64,000 bases of DNA from Streptomyces sp. NBC_00536 (GTDB lineage: Bacteria > Actinomycetota > Actinomycetes > Streptomycetales > Streptomycetaceae), in the NCBI RefSeq assembly GCF_036346295.1, contig NZ_CP107819.1, positions 6,820,001 through 6,884,000 of the forward strand, in the 5' to 3' direction. The notes under the pieces are model-generated. The model searched no databases. It was given only the letters and a program-made list of their open reading frames with translations, and was not told the DNA's origin. This document shows, in pieces, positions 7,743 through 16,570 of this stretch (position 1 is the first letter of the stretch; the number at the start of each line of letters is the position of its first letter). A program made the translations under genes and the position numbers.

Positions 7743-8956
7743 ACCTCTTCGGGCCCTTCGAACGAGGTGGCGTCAAAACTGCGACCGGAGAGCGTGCCGC
7801 GCTGGAAGGCCCCCAGACCGCGCCCGGAAGTGCGGCCCGACTCCCCGGAGGTCCGGGGCGCGGGCGGGGCGGTGTCGGCGTCGGGGCCGGAGTCGGGGAC
7901 GCTCGCGATGGGCGCCTGGCGCGCGCCGCGCTTGGGCAGACCGTGCGTCGTGCGCGGCATCGCGCCCGGGGGCCTGCTCTCGGCGGTGTACCGGCTCTCG
8001 GTGGCGCGCCGGATGTCGCTGACCGGAGCCTCCTGGACGGGCGGTATCTCCTCCATGGTCCACAGCTCCTCGGGCAAGAGGACGACGGCCCTCACGCCGC
8101 CGTACCGGGAGACTCCGGTGACGTCGACCTTGAAACCGTGCTGACGCGCGATCAGGCCGATGACGGGGAAGCCGAACTTCGGCTGGGTCCCGAGCTGCGA
8201 CAGACGGGGGGCGACCTCGCCGGAGAGCAGCGCGGTCGCCCGCTGCCGCTCTTCGTCGTTCATGCTCACACCGGCGTCGTCGATGACGATGCACAGGTTG
8301 CTCTGGACGCGCTGGAACGTCACTTCGATCGGCGCGTCGTGCTGCGAGAAGCTGGCGGCGTTGTCGAGCAGCTCCGCCACCGCGAGGGCGACGGGCGCGA
8401 CCGCGGACGCCTTCAGGGCGAGGCTGGTCTGCTGCATGATGGCGACCCGGTGGAAGTTGCGGATCTGGCCCTGGGCGCTGCGCACCACGTCGTAGACGCT
8501 GGCGGCCCTGTTGCGGCGGCCGAGCGGCGCACCGCACATGACGGCGATGCCCTGGGCCTTGCGCGCCATCTGGGCGTTGGCGTGGTTGACGTCCAGCAGG
8601 TCGCTGAGGACGGCGTGTCCGCCGTACTTGCGCTGGATGCCGTCCAGGAGCGTCGTCTGCTCGGCCGCGAGGCTCTGCAGGAGGCTGGCGGCACCCTTGA
8701 GGACGGACTTGGTGTTCTCCTCCGCCGCTTCCTTGGCCTCGCGGAGCGTGGCGTCCTGCTGGCTCCGGAACCTCTGCAGCTCGGCGTGCGACGCGTGCAG
8801 CTGGCTGTCCGTCGCGAGGAGCTGCTGTCTCAGTTCGGCCTCGGTGTGCTGCTTCTTCGCCCCCAGTGCTCTGTTGCGGGCGACGAGTGCCACGACCGCG
8901 GCAACGGCTATCGCCGCCACTGCAACCAAGCACCACACAAGTGCGTCTCGATTCAT
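7739..8956 (-). CDS. cvnA: Conservon sensor, histidine-kinase-like ATPase
   Basis: A 405-residue membrane sensor. One transmembrane segment (about 7-27) is followed by a coiled-coil-prone stretch rich in Gln, Glu and Arg, then an HATPase_c domain with the N-box ELLDNAASFS and a glycine-poor lid (KFGFPVIGLIARQHG). The C-terminal 100 residues are Pro/Arg-rich and probably disordered. No canonical phospho-acceptor H-box is obvious, as in other CvnA proteins. The start at 8956 was chosen because GGGAAAGG lies upstream and the TM helix follows at once; an ATG at 9034 would add 26 unlikely residues. First gene of the five-gene operon. Confidence 0.85.
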   Translation of the reverse strand: MNRDALVWCLVAVAAIAVAAVVALVARNRALGAKKQHTEAELRQQLLATDSQLHASHAELQRFRSQQDATLREAKEAAEENTKSVLKGAASLLQSLAAEQTTLLDGIQRKYGGHAVLSDLLDVNHANAQMARKAQGIAVMCGAPLGRRNRAASVYDVVRSAQGQIRNFHRVAIMQQTSLALKASAVAPVALAVAELLDNAASFSQHDAPIEVTFQRVQSNLCIVIDDAGVSMNDEERQRATALLSGEVAPRLSQLGTQPKFGFPVIGLIARQHGFKVDVTGVSRYGGVRAVVLLPEELWTMEEIPPVQEAPVSDIRRATESRYTAESRPPGAMPRTTHGLPKRGARQAPIASVPDSGPDADTAPPAPRTSGESGRTSGRGLGAFQRGTLSGRSFDATSFEGPEEV

Positions 8957-9445
8957 GGAAACCTTTCCCGGCGCATGGCATGCGGACGGCTGCAGATACA
9001 CCTCGCGAGGCCCCGCAACACAGCTGATGGCCACGGCTCACCTGCGGTTATGCGGTGAGCCGCGGCCAATCACACATCAGCATCTGCGTCAAAGCGGATC
9101 AAGATCACAGATGCCGGGATGCTATCACCGGATCATCTCGTCCCCGGACGCGCGATATGAGGCCCCATCCAGCCAACCCGGTTGGCCTGGCGGCGGGTTG
9201 ACATGCTCATTCGACCTCTGGATCGACTATCGGCCACCCCTTCGCCACCGATCCGTTAAACAGTTCTTCACGTGACGGGTGACGATCCCTCACATCGATG
9301 TGAGGCACCGTCAACCGAAACCCGCACGCCCCTGTCCATCGATGCCGAGCGCGTGCCAGGCGTCGCCCCGCATCGGGGCAGGGGCCCCGGGGGGGGCAAG
9401 GGGCCCGGCATCACCAGCGAGCCGTCACGGCATCGCGCTTGGTAT
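8957..9445. other. 489-bp intergenic region upstream of the conservon
   Basis: No convincing coding frame is seen on either strand. It should contain the conservon promoter near 8957-9100 and the 3' end of the DUF1326 transcript. Visible features are an 18-bp palindrome (9288-9305) and a G-run around 9376-9402. The part at 9080-9280 is less GC-rich than its surroundings. Confidence 0.6.
9288..9305. promoter_or_regulatory. Perfect 18-bp palindrome
   Basis: CCTCACATCGATGTGAGG is self-complementary over all 18 bases, with no spacer. It lies between the DUF1326 stop (9446) and the conservon start (8956), about 330 bp upstream of cvnA. A loop-less palindrome fits a dimeric regulator's operator better than a terminator. 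Confidence 0.45.
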
Positions 9446-10051
9446 TCAGGCCGCCCAGGAGAACGGCGCCGAGAAGGCGTTCTTCCCTTCGTTTGCGAAC
9501 TCAAGACCGAAGGCTTTCACCCGCGATCTCGTCGCGACCCCGGCCGCCAGGGTGTCCGCGGGGAATCCGACCCCGCTGACCTTGACGCCCTTCCCCGTCG
9601 CGTCGAGCGGGGAGACGAAGTCCTCGACTTCGATGTCGATCGCGTCGCCGATCCTCACACGGTGGCTCCGGCCGTCATCGGCGTAGTCGATCCGGGCGAC
9701 CTCCAGCCCGAGCATCTCGCCGACCAGCGGGCCGAGGTCGTGCATCGGGCCGCCTCGCTGACCGGAAAAGACCGCCCCGAGCGCTTCCGCCTGCTCGGGT
9801 GAGGCGGCCTGGTCCATGATCATGCCCAGCCGCCAGTTGCCCTCGCTCATGAGCGGCGGGGCGTCGGCCACCACGGCGACCGTCAGACCGCTCACGTCGA
9901 CATCGTCGACCTGGCCGGAGTCCACGTGAAAGGCGAGGAGCACCCGACAGCGGTCGTAGTCCGCCGGAGCCGTGAGGCCGGAGGTGGAGCAGGGGCACAC
10001 CATGTCGCAATTGCAGTTCTCGAAATACGTCCCCTCGATGCGCCATGTCAT
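9446..10051 (-). CDS. DUF1326 domain protein
   Basis: A 201-residue protein opening with TWRIEGTYFENCNCDMVCPC. The CxCxxxxCxC cluster at about 13-21 is the hallmark of DUF1326 and looks like a metal or redox site. LAFHVDSGQVDDVDVSGL and the mid-protein MIMDQAASPEQAEALGAVFSGQRGG fit the family. The function of DUF1326 is unknown. Start 10051 has GAAGGGAG 9 nt upstream; longer in-frame starts are rejected because the conserved domain begins at residue 2. No signal peptide is seen, so it is probably cytoplasmic. Confidence 0.8.
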   Translation of the reverse strand: MTWRIEGTYFENCNCDMVCPCSTSGLTAPADYDRCRVLLAFHVDSGQVDDVDVSGLTVAVVADAPPLMSEGNWRLGMIMDQAASPEQAEALGAVFSGQRGGPMHDLGPLVGEMLGLEVARIDYADDGRSHRVRIGDAIDIEVEDFVSPLDATGKGVKVSGVGFPADTLAAGVATRSRVKAFGLEFANEGKNAFSAPFSWAA

Positions 10052-10167
10052 CGGAAGCTCCCTTCCTGAGACACACCTCTGGTACCCATTCTCCGCCCCC
10101 GGCGATCTACCGGCAACGCGCCGAGGGTGCGCCACCGGGGTGGCCGCCGCCTCAGGGGGTGTCTGGT

Positions 10168-10193
10168 GGATCTCCGCGGCGTTGCGGAGATCC
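10168..10193 (-). terminator. Hairpin terminator after the MFS gene
   Basis: GGATCTCCGC (10168-10177) pairs with GCGGAGATCC (10184-10193) around a 6-nt loop, a perfect 10-bp stem. It lies 53 bp beyond the stop of the MFS transporter and 117 bp before the DUF1326 start, separating the two transcripts. Confidence 0.6.
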
Positions 10194-10245
10194 CCCGGGG
10201 GCAGCGGCCGTGTCGGCGGGTCGGTGATCTGCCGTGAGGGTCCGG

Positions 10246-11529
10246 CTACGATCCGTCACCGCGCGGACATGCCGCCGGGTCGCGGGGCCCCGGCATGCCG
10301 ATGAAGGCGGCGGTGGCGGCGAGGGCGGCGACGGCCCCGCACGCGAGCCAGACCGTGTCGCCCATCAGGGCCCACGCGGCGACGCCCGCCGCGGGTCCGA
10401 TGGCGGAGCCCACCCCGAACATGGCCTGGGAGGCGCCGAGGTACCGGCTCCGGTTCTCCGGCGCCGCGGCCAGCGCGGGGTAGGCGGTCATGGTCGGGGA
10501 GCCGATGATCTCACCGACCGACCACACCACCGTGGCGGCCACGAGCCCGGCGACGCCCCAGGGCAGCGCGTACGCGGCGAGGCCGCCGCCGACGGCGAGG
10601 ATTCCGGCGATGGTGGCGATCCTGGCCGGCCACCGCTGCACCTTCCGGGTCACCACCAGCTCGCACAGGATGACGATCAGGCCGTTGACGGCGACGAGGA
10701 CGCCGTAGACGAAGATGTCGAGGCCGCGCTCGCGCACCGCGAGCGGGAGCGTCGACAGGTACTGGGTGTAGACCGCGGAGAAGCCGAGGATGGCGAGCAG
10801 GAACAGGACGAAGCTCCGGTCGGCCAGCACCGCCCGGTAGCCGCCCCGGCCCGCCTGCGCCTGCGCGTCCGCCTCCGGGGCCGCCTTCGCCCCGGCCGGG
10901 CCCGCGGCCGCGGACGAGGGCCGGTCGCGCGGCAGGAGCCGGCTGCCCAGTACGGCGACGCCCAGGGCGGCGGCCGCCTCCGCCCAGAACAGCAGGGTGT
11001 ACGACTGGGCGACCAGGGCGGCGCCGATGAGCGGCGCCGCGGTGGTCCCGATGTTGGTGGCGAGGCGGTACATGGCGAAGACCATGACGCGGCGCTCCTC
11101 GCTGGTGAGACGGCTGACCAGCTCCGCCGAGGCGGGCCGGTAGACCTGGCTCGCCGCGCCGGTGCCGGCCGCGAGCAGCAGCATCACCGGGTACGAAGCG
11201 GCGTACAGGAAGGCCGCCGTGAGGGCCGCGTTGGCCGTCATCGAGGTGATGATCGAGGCCCGGACGCCGATCCGCCCGACGAGCCAGCCGCCGAGGAGGA
11301 TCCCCGCCACCGCGCCCGCTCCGTGCGCGGCGAGCGCGAACCCCGCCTGCACCTCGGGGTATCCGCCGCCGACCATGTAGAGCACCAGGAACACCTGGAG
11401 GAAGCCACCGAGCCGGTTCACCATGATTCCGGCGATCACCGCCTTCACCGGCAGGGGTGCCTCGCGCCAGGTGAGGACGACGCCTGCCGCCTCGGCATCG
11501 CCCGTACGGGTCGCCCCCTCCACGCTCAT
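10246..11529 (-). CDS. MFS transporter
   Basis: A 427-residue polytopic membrane protein with about 12 predicted helices in two bundles separated by a hydrophilic Ala/Pro/Glu loop (about residues 195-225). Signature pieces are GGWLVGRIGVRASI (the loop between helices 2 and 3) and SAELVSRLTSEERRVMVFAMYRLATNIGT, typical of DHA1-like drug or metabolite exporters. Its ATG overlaps the stop of the ATP-grasp gene by 4 bp (ATGA). Coupling to a ligase suggests export of the ligase product or self-resistance. The substrate is unknown. Confidence 0.85.
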   Translation of the reverse strand: MSVEGATRTGDAEAAGVVLTWREAPLPVKAVIAGIMVNRLGGFLQVFLVLYMVGGGYPEVQAGFALAAHGAGAVAGILLGGWLVGRIGVRASIITSMTANAALTAAFLYAASYPVMLLLAAGTGAASQVYRPASAELVSRLTSEERRVMVFAMYRLATNIGTTAAPLIGAALVAQSYTLLFWAEAAAALGVAVLGSRLLPRDRPSSAAAGPAGAKAAPEADAQAQAGRGGYRAVLADRSFVLFLLAILGFSAVYTQYLSTLPLAVRERGLDIFVYGVLVAVNGLIVILCELVVTRKVQRWPARIATIAGILAVGGGLAAYALPWGVAGLVAATVVWSVGEIIGSPTMTAYPALAAAPENRSRYLGASQAMFGVGSAIGPAAGVAAWALMGDTVWLACGAVAALAATAAFIGMPGPRDPAACPRGDGS

Positions 11530-12791
11530 CGCTGGGCCGGGACCGGCTCGGCCGCTTCGAGGAGCACCGCGTCCTCGGCGGCGTCGAGCGTCGCCCGGCA
11601 GTCCTCGGCGGTGTCGGCGGAGGCCACGAGCATGGCGTACCGGCCGGTGTGCGAGGCGGGCGGGAGCTCCAGGACGTGGCCGGGCTCCGCGACCACGCGG
11701 GCGATCCCGATGCCCGCGGGCAGCCGGTCGCGGTCGATGGTGACGCGGCCGACGACGGTCTCCACCTCGGGGTAGAGGAAGCGCACGGCGGCGGCTCCGC
11801 TGCGCGCGGCGCCCTGCTCGGGGCGCTGTCCGAGCGAGAGACGGGCGGCTGCCAGGCCCGCGTCCCAGCCCGTGGCCAGCAGGCCGAGGTAGGAGATGAA
11901 GTCGCCGCCGCTGCGGGCGTTGACCTCGACCAGGGCGGGGCCGCGCGCGGTGAGGCGCCACTCCGAGTGGGTCCAGCCGCGGGTGATCCCGACGGCGGCG
12001 TGCACCGTGGTCAGGGCGCGCAGCAGCTCCGGGTCGGCCAGCAGCGGGTCGGTGGAGTCGACGGCGTGACCCACCTCCTCGAAGTTGGGCGGCGGGCTCA
12101 GTTCCTTGCGGGCGACGAAGAGCGGGGTCACCTCGCCGTCCCAGATCAGGGCGTCGACGCTGATCTCGGGGCCGTCCAGGTACTCCTCGATGAGCACGGG
12201 CCGCTCGAAGCGCTCGCGCACCTCGACCATGGTCGTCCCCCGGATGGCGGGGAAGATCGCGGCCAGCTCCTCGGGGGTGCGGGCCATGCGCGTGCCCGTG
12301 CTGCCCACGAGCGCCCGGGGCTTGACCACGACCGGGTAGCCCGTCTCCGCGGCGGCCTCGTACGCCTCGGTGAGGGTGTCCACCGGGGTGGAGCGGGCCT
12401 GCGGGCCGTCGGCCGCGGCCACCGCGAGGCGGGTCAGGTGCTTGTCGCGGCAGGTCAGTACGGCTTCCGGGCTCAGCCCCGGGAGCCCCAGGGCGCCGGC
12501 CACCTTGGCCGCCGGAAGGATGCGGGTCTCGTCCCAGCACAGGATCGCGTCCGGGGCCACGGTCCGGGCCGCCTCGGTCATGCCGTCGGCGTCCAGGGTG
12601 TCGACGCGCGTGTGCCCGGTGACGAACGGCGCCTCCCAGCCGACCTCGCGGTCGGAGAAGAGCCAGATCCGGTGGTCCCGTGCCACGGACTCCAGCAGAT
12701 GACCACGGGTCTCCTGGTCCATGGGGCTGATCAGGACCAGCAGCGGGGACGAGGAGGACGGGGACGAGGAGGGTGACGCGGGGGAGAGCAT
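11526..12791 (-). CDS. ATP-grasp ligase (carboxylate-amine type)
   Basis: A 421-residue ATP-grasp enzyme. An N-terminal nucleotide-like domain (DHRIWLFSDREVGWEAPF) is followed by the ATP-grasp core: YPVVVKPRALVGSTGTRMA (about 145-163), then VLIEEYLDGPEISVDALIW and the metal-binding end ALVEVNARSGGDF. This layout matches L-amino-acid ligases and related peptide-bond-forming enzymes, in which a carboxylate is activated as an acyl phosphate and attacked by an amine. The start at 12791 excludes a 32-residue Arg-rich extension. Coupled to an MFS exporter and divergent from a MocR regulator, it is probably the core enzyme of a small-molecule locus. Confidence 0.82.
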   Translation of the reverse strand: MLSPASPSSSPSSSSPLLVLISPMDQETRGHLLESVARDHRIWLFSDREVGWEAPFVTGHTRVDTLDADGMTEAARTVAPDAILCWDETRILPAAKVAGALGLPGLSPEAVLTCRDKHLTRLAVAAADGPQARSTPVDTLTEAYEAAAETGYPVVVKPRALVGSTGTRMARTPEELAAIFPAIRGTTMVEVRERFERPVLIEEYLDGPEISVDALIWDGEVTPLFVARKELSPPPNFEEVGHAVDSTDPLLADPELLRALTTVHAAVGITRGWTHSEWRLTARGPALVEVNARSGGDFISYLGLLATGWDAGLAAARLSLGQRPEQGAARSGAAAVRFLYPEVETVVGRVTIDRDRLPAGIGIARVVAEPGHVLELPPASHTGRYAMLVASADTAEDCRATLDAAEDAVLLEAAEPVPAQR

Positions 12792-12824
12792 GGCACGTAG
12801 ACCTTTCGGCGGGGTGTATCGGCT

Positions 12825-12934
12825 GGTCAGTCTGCTGACCGGGAAACCCGCACGCCAGGCCAGTTGACCGGCTCGCCACCGGACCAATCCGGATCCGGCT
12901 GTAAATTCGTAACGACCGCTACAAACAGTAAATT
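12825..12934. promoter_or_regulatory. Divergent promoter region with candidate MocR sites
   Basis: Between the ATP-grasp gene and the MocR gene lie a perfect inverted repeat, GGTCAG-TCTG-CTGACC (12825-12840), and two direct copies of GTAAATT (12901-12907 and 12928-12934), 27 bp apart. MocR/PdxR-type regulators often bind direct repeats in divergent promoters. The AT-rich 12898-12935 segment stands out and should hold the MocR promoter, just before the GGGGGG ribosome site and the ATG at 12947. Confidence 0.4.
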
Positions 12935-12946
12935 TGGGGGGACAGC

Positions 12947-14371
12947 ATGACGTGGCACGTCATTCTGGAGGTACGACGCGACACCCCGGAGCCACTCGGC
13001 TCCCAAATCGCCGACCAACTGCGCAGACAGGTGGAGCAGGGCCGGCTGGCGCCCCGCTCCAGGCTTCCGTCCAGCCGCCAGCTCGCCCAGGACCTGAAGG
13101 TCTCGCGCAGTGTCGTCGTCGAGGTGTACGAAAAGCTCACCGGAGAGGGCCTGCTGGAGTCGGTCCGCGGTTCCGGCACCCGGGTGGCGGCCCACGCCGA
13201 CACCCGGATCAGGAAGCCCGTGGTGCTGGTCGACCGGGCGATCCCGGCGGCCCGGTTCAACCTGCTGCCGGGCACGCCCAACGCGGTGACCTTCCCGCAC
13301 CGTGAATGGATGGCTTCCTACCAGCGGGCCGTGACCACCGCCCGCTACCAGGGACTCGGCTATCCGCCGCTGCTCGGCGTCGAGCAGCTGCGTACGGAGC
13401 TCGTCGCCTATCTCGGCCGGGTCCGCGGTGTGCTGGGGCACCCGGACAACACCATGGTGACGGGCGGGTTCGCACACGGGCTGGGCCTGATCTGCGCGGC
13501 CCTGAGCGAGCTGGGCATCGACAGGCTGGCGGTCGAGGACCCCAGCCACGACCGGCAGCGCCAGTTCGTCGAGGAGAACGGGATCCGGACGCTGGCCGTG
13601 CCGGTGGGGCCGGAGGGGGTGGAGATCGAGCAGCTCTACGCCAGCCGGGTGCGGGCCGTCCTGGTCACGCCCTCGCACCAGTTCCCGCTCGGCGTGCCCA
13701 TGTCGCCCAAGCGCCAGCAGGAGCTGGTGCGGTGGGCGCGGGACACCAGCGGCTGGATCATCGAGGACGACTACGACGGCGGGCTGTGGCTGGAGCACCG
13801 CGGCCGCCACCTGGCGCTCCAGCCCGTCGATCCCGAGCGGGTCATCTACGCCGGCACGGCGAGCAAACTCCTCGCTCCCGGCCTGCGGATGGGCTGGCTG
13901 GTGCTGCCGCCGGCGCTGACCTCGATGATGGAGACGATCCGGGTCAGGCGCGACCTGGGCGGCGACGGCCTGATGCAGCTGGCGTTCGCGGACTTCCTGC
14001 GCAGCGGCCTCCTCGACGGGCACCTGCGCAAGATGCGCACGCGCTACCGGGCCCAGCACGGCATGCTGACGCAGGCCGTGGAGCAGTACCTGCCGGCCGC
14101 GACCCTGATCGGACCCGTCGCCGGACTGCACGTCGTCGCCGCGCTGCCGCCCAGCACCGACGAGGAGCGCCTCGTCGCCGAGGCGCTCCAGCGGTCCGTG
14201 CTGGTCAAGGGCAGCAGGGCGTACTACGACGATCCGACGACGGCCCGGCCCGGGCTGGTGCTGGGATACACGGCCCTGGGCCGCTCGGGCATCTCCGAGG
14301 CGATCCGGCGCATCGGGGAGGTGTACGCGCAGCAGTCCGACGGGACGCGGCCGACGGGCCCCGTCAGTTGA
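12947..14371 (+). CDS. MocR/PdxR-type GntR regulator with aminotransferase domain
   Basis: A 474-residue chimera. The N-terminal GntR winged helix (about 10-80) reads PLGSQIADQLRRQVEQGRL, LPSSRQLAQDLKVSRSVVVEVY and GSGTRVA. A fold-type I aminotransferase domain follows, with the PLP-Lys motif YAGTASKLLAPGLRMGW (Lys307) and the pyridine-nitrogen Asp in EDDYDGG. Such regulators sense PLP or an amino compound through an aldimine. It is divergent from the ATP-grasp/MFS pair and converges on the dioxygenase-like gene, so it most likely controls this locus. The PLP domain suggests the pathway handles an amino acid or amine. Confidence 0.88.
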   Translation: MTWHVILEVRRDTPEPLGSQIADQLRRQVEQGRLAPRSRLPSSRQLAQDLKVSRSVVVEVYEKLTGEGLLESVRGSGTRVAAHADTRIRKPVVLVDRAIPAARFNLLPGTPNAVTFPHREWMASYQRAVTTARYQGLGYPPLLGVEQLRTELVAYLGRVRGVLGHPDNTMVTGGFAHGLGLICAALSELGIDRLAVEDPSHDRQRQFVEENGIRTLAVPVGPEGVEIEQLYASRVRAVLVTPSHQFPLGVPMSPKRQQELVRWARDTSGWIIEDDYDGGLWLEHRGRHLALQPVDPERVIYAGTASKLLAPGLRMGWLVLPPALTSMMETIRVRRDLGGDGLMQLAFADFLRSGLLDGHLRKMRTRYRAQHGMLTQAVEQYLPAATLIGPVAGLHVVAALPPSTDEERLVAEALQRSVLVKGSRAYYDDPTTARPGLVLGYTALGRSGISEAIRRIGEVYAQQSDGTRPTGPVS

Positions 14372-14410
14372 AGGGTCCCGTCGGTTGAAGGTCCCCGTCA
14401 GTTGAAGGGG
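14359..14410. repeat. Three tandem 16-18-bp repeats spanning two stop codons
   Basis: Units at 14359-14376, 14377-14392 and 14393-14410 share CCCGTC(A/G)GTTGAAGG. The first unit contains the TGA of the plus-strand MocR gene. The third contains the stop of the minus-strand dioxygenase-like gene, which reads TTC AAC TGA on its strand. The convergent 3' junction has therefore been built or expanded by tandem duplication. Confidence 0.7.
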
Positions 14411-15744
14411 GACAGCGCCGGACGGGACCGGATCCAGGGGCTGAGGGCGGTGCTCGGTCCGAAGCGGTGCTGCGGAAGCAGCGACCGGTCCTCGTCGAAC
14501 AGCCTGTCCTGGTAGAAGCTCCGCAGGTAGGGGGCTCCCGAGGTGCCGCCCGAGCCCGTGGACTCCGTGGGCAGGTAGCGCAGCGCGACGCCGAAGTGGA
14601 TCTTCCGCCAGGCGAACAGCTCCTGGTCGAGGCGGTGGGCCGCATCCAGCACCCGCCGCCCCGCTTCCTCCGCCGGCACCCACCGCAGCAGCTCCCGCAG
14701 CGGTTCGAAGTCCGGGTTCTGGTGCATCAGGACGTAGGCGTTCTCCGTGGCCTCGGCGAGCGCCCCGGTCTTCTCCGGGTGGACCCCGAGCAGGTGGATG
14801 TGCAGCAGCTGGGTGGGGAAGGCCTGGACGGCGCTGGCGTCGCCCGTCGCCTCCCGGAAACCCTGGAAGTGCTCCACCGGCATAGTCCTGCGCATGACAA
14901 GCAAGGCCTCGGTCTGGGCCGCGGCCAGGTCCGCCGCACGCCCCAGGCACTCGGCGGCGTACTCCCACCGCCCGCCGCGCAGCCACTCCGCGGCGGACAT
15001 CACCCGGGCGAGCACCCCCCACGTGGTGGCCTCGACGAGGTGGATCACCCGCAGGAAGGTGACCTCGTCGTGCTGCGTGGTCTGGGGCAGCACGGCCAGG
15101 TGCTCCAGCACGTTGGCGGGCCCGTGCGGCGAGAGTGTGTAGTCCCGCCAGTGGCGCGGCGGTTCGGGCGCGGCCGGTCGCGGCGCGGGCGTGCGGCCGG
15201 CGGTCAGGGAGACCAGCGAACCGAGCCGTGCGATGCGCTCCGTCAGCTGCCGGTCGGAGGGCAGGGCGTCCTGCGCCCACTTCTCCGTTCCTTCGAGGGT
15301 GCGCTGTTCGTACGCCCGCCAGCTCTCGGCGGTGGTGCGGATCGTCTGCCAGCAGGCCCGCTCGACGGCCCCGTCCGGGGCGTGGCTGCTGGTGCCGAGC
15401 AGGTGGTTGAGGAGCCGTACGTTGCCGTAGGGCTGGTAGCGCTTGCCGCGCCGGTCCAGCGGTCCGCCGCCGCGCGAGGCGACCTCCTGGGGTGCCTCGC
15501 CCCCGGGGAGGGCCAGTTTCCACTCGGCCTGGAAGACGAGTTCGGCGAAGCGGAGCATCGTGTATTCGCTGCGGCTGAGCCGGTCCCGGTCGAGGGCGAG
15601 GAGGACGGCCGTGTCCTCGTACGCCTGGGCCATCCAGGCGCGTAACGCGGGGTCGAGCAGATCGCGCCCGACGGCGCGAGCGTTGCCGATGTAGTCGGTC
15701 AGGTCGAAATCGAGTACGGCGCGCAGAGTAGCGGTGGTGCGCAT
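14398..15744 (-). CDS. Tryptophan 2,3-dioxygenase-like haem protein
   Basis: A 448-residue protein with TDO-superfamily signatures: MPVEHFQGFREATGDASAVQAFPTQLL (compare the substrate-loop FxxFR region of TDO) and, near the C-terminus, WRKIHFGVALRYLPTES followed by TGSGGTSGAPYLRSF, the GTGGSSG-type loop next to the haem His helix. It is longer than TDO (about 280), with an extra N-terminal part. TDO-like proteins in biosynthetic loci (for example MarE, SfmD) do oxygenations other than kynurenine formation. No kynurenine-pathway gene is nearby, so a biosynthetic role is favoured. The start at 15744 has GGGGGG upstream. Confidence 0.65.
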   Translation of the reverse strand: MRTTATLRAVLDFDLTDYIGNARAVGRDLLDPALRAWMAQAYEDTAVLLALDRDRLSRSEYTMLRFAELVFQAEWKLALPGGEAPQEVASRGGGPLDRRGKRYQPYGNVRLLNHLLGTSSHAPDGAVERACWQTIRTTAESWRAYEQRTLEGTEKWAQDALPSDRQLTERIARLGSLVSLTAGRTPAPRPAAPEPPRHWRDYTLSPHGPANVLEHLAVLPQTTQHDEVTFLRVIHLVEATTWGVLARVMSAAEWLRGGRWEYAAECLGRAADLAAAQTEALLVMRRTMPVEHFQGFREATGDASAVQAFPTQLLHIHLLGVHPEKTGALAEATENAYVLMHQNPDFEPLRELLRWVPAEEAGRRVLDAAHRLDQELFAWRKIHFGVALRYLPTESTGSGGTSGAPYLRSFYQDRLFDEDRSLLPQHRFGPSTALSPWIRSRPALSPFN

Positions 15745-15823
15745 CGCGCAGTTCCCCCCAGATCGCTTGTGGCGCTCATGAGTTACAAGGTGCGGTGGTT
15801 CGGCGGGACCGCGGCCCCGCGGG

Positions 15824-16570
15824 TCACTCGGAGAGGGCCGCCGCCGGACACGGAACGCTCTCTCCGCGCGTCGGGAGCCGGTCCAGGACTTCCAGGCGGC
15901 TCTCGGTCTCGGCCGCCAGTGCCCTCGCCGTGTCCGCGAAGTGGTCTTCCAACTCGCCCTCGGTGCAGCCCGTCAGGCTCCCGTGGCCCCCTGGCGTGTG
16001 CGTCCCCCCGGTCGCACACGCCGTCCCCTCGGCCCTCGTCACCATGGGCAGTGCCAGCCAGGCCTCGCCGAGCCGGTCGTTGACGAACGAGGCCGCGGCC
16101 CGCGCGGCGGCCATGTACCGCTGCGGGTACGGGCCGACGACGTCGGTCGCGCCGACCATCAGCAGCTCGGCGACCCGCACCGGATCGAACTCGCCCTCGG
16201 CGGCCGGGACTTCGGCGGCCAGGACCTCGGCGGCCAGTACTTCGGCTGGGAGGGTCTGTAACTGTCGGGCCAGCGACGCCAGCGCCCCGACATCCGCGGG
16301 CCGGTAGAAGTGGGTGGCCTGCAGGGTGCACCCCGCGGCGGTGAACCGGGCCACGACGGCCCGCTGTCGCTCGGGGGTGCCCGTGACGCGGACGTAGACG
16401 CCGCCGACGTACTGGCGCTGCCAGCGGGCCGTGGCCGCGTACACGTCCGGATGCCCGCCCGCGTGGCCGCCCCGCCCACCCGCGTGCCCGACCGCCTCCG
16501 GCTCGCCGACGCATATCAGGATGCGCCGCTGGTGCCGGCTGGGCAGTGAGGTGCCGGTCGTCCCGGTCAC
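15824..16570 (-). CDS. Unknown protein coupled to the B3/B4-domain gene
   Basis: I do not recognise this 248-residue protein. Strong G/C third positions support coding. The GTG start at 16570 overlaps the TGA of the upstream B3/B4 gene (GTGA), so they are translationally coupled. A Gly/His-rich stretch (GHAGGRGGHAGGHPD, about 32-46) could bind metal. ERQRAVVARFTAAGCTLQATHFYRPADVGAL looks like an alpha/beta unit. An in-frame 15-bp repeat encodes successive AEVLA/AEVPA units near 16200-16250. No signal peptide or TM segment is seen. It lies 79 bp upstream of the dioxygenase-like gene on the same strand and is probably part of one transcript. Confidence 0.6.
   Translation of the reverse strand: MTGTTGTSLPSRHQRRILICVGEPEAVGHAGGRGGHAGGHPDVYAATARWQRQYVGGVYVRVTGTPERQRAVVARFTAAGCTLQATHFYRPADVGALASLARQLQTLPAEVLAAEVLAAEVPAAEGEFDPVRVAELLMVGATDVVGPYPQRYMAAARAAASFVNDRLGEAWLALPMVTRAEGTACATGGTHTPGGHGSLTGCTEGELEDHFADTARALAAETESRLEVLDRLPTRGESVPCPAAALSE

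Noticed and set aside
15783..16514. 243-codon minus-strand frame overlapping the unknown protein gene
   Set aside because: Arg/Gly-rich shadow; the alternative frame (15824-16570) has proper codon bias and a GTGA-coupled start.
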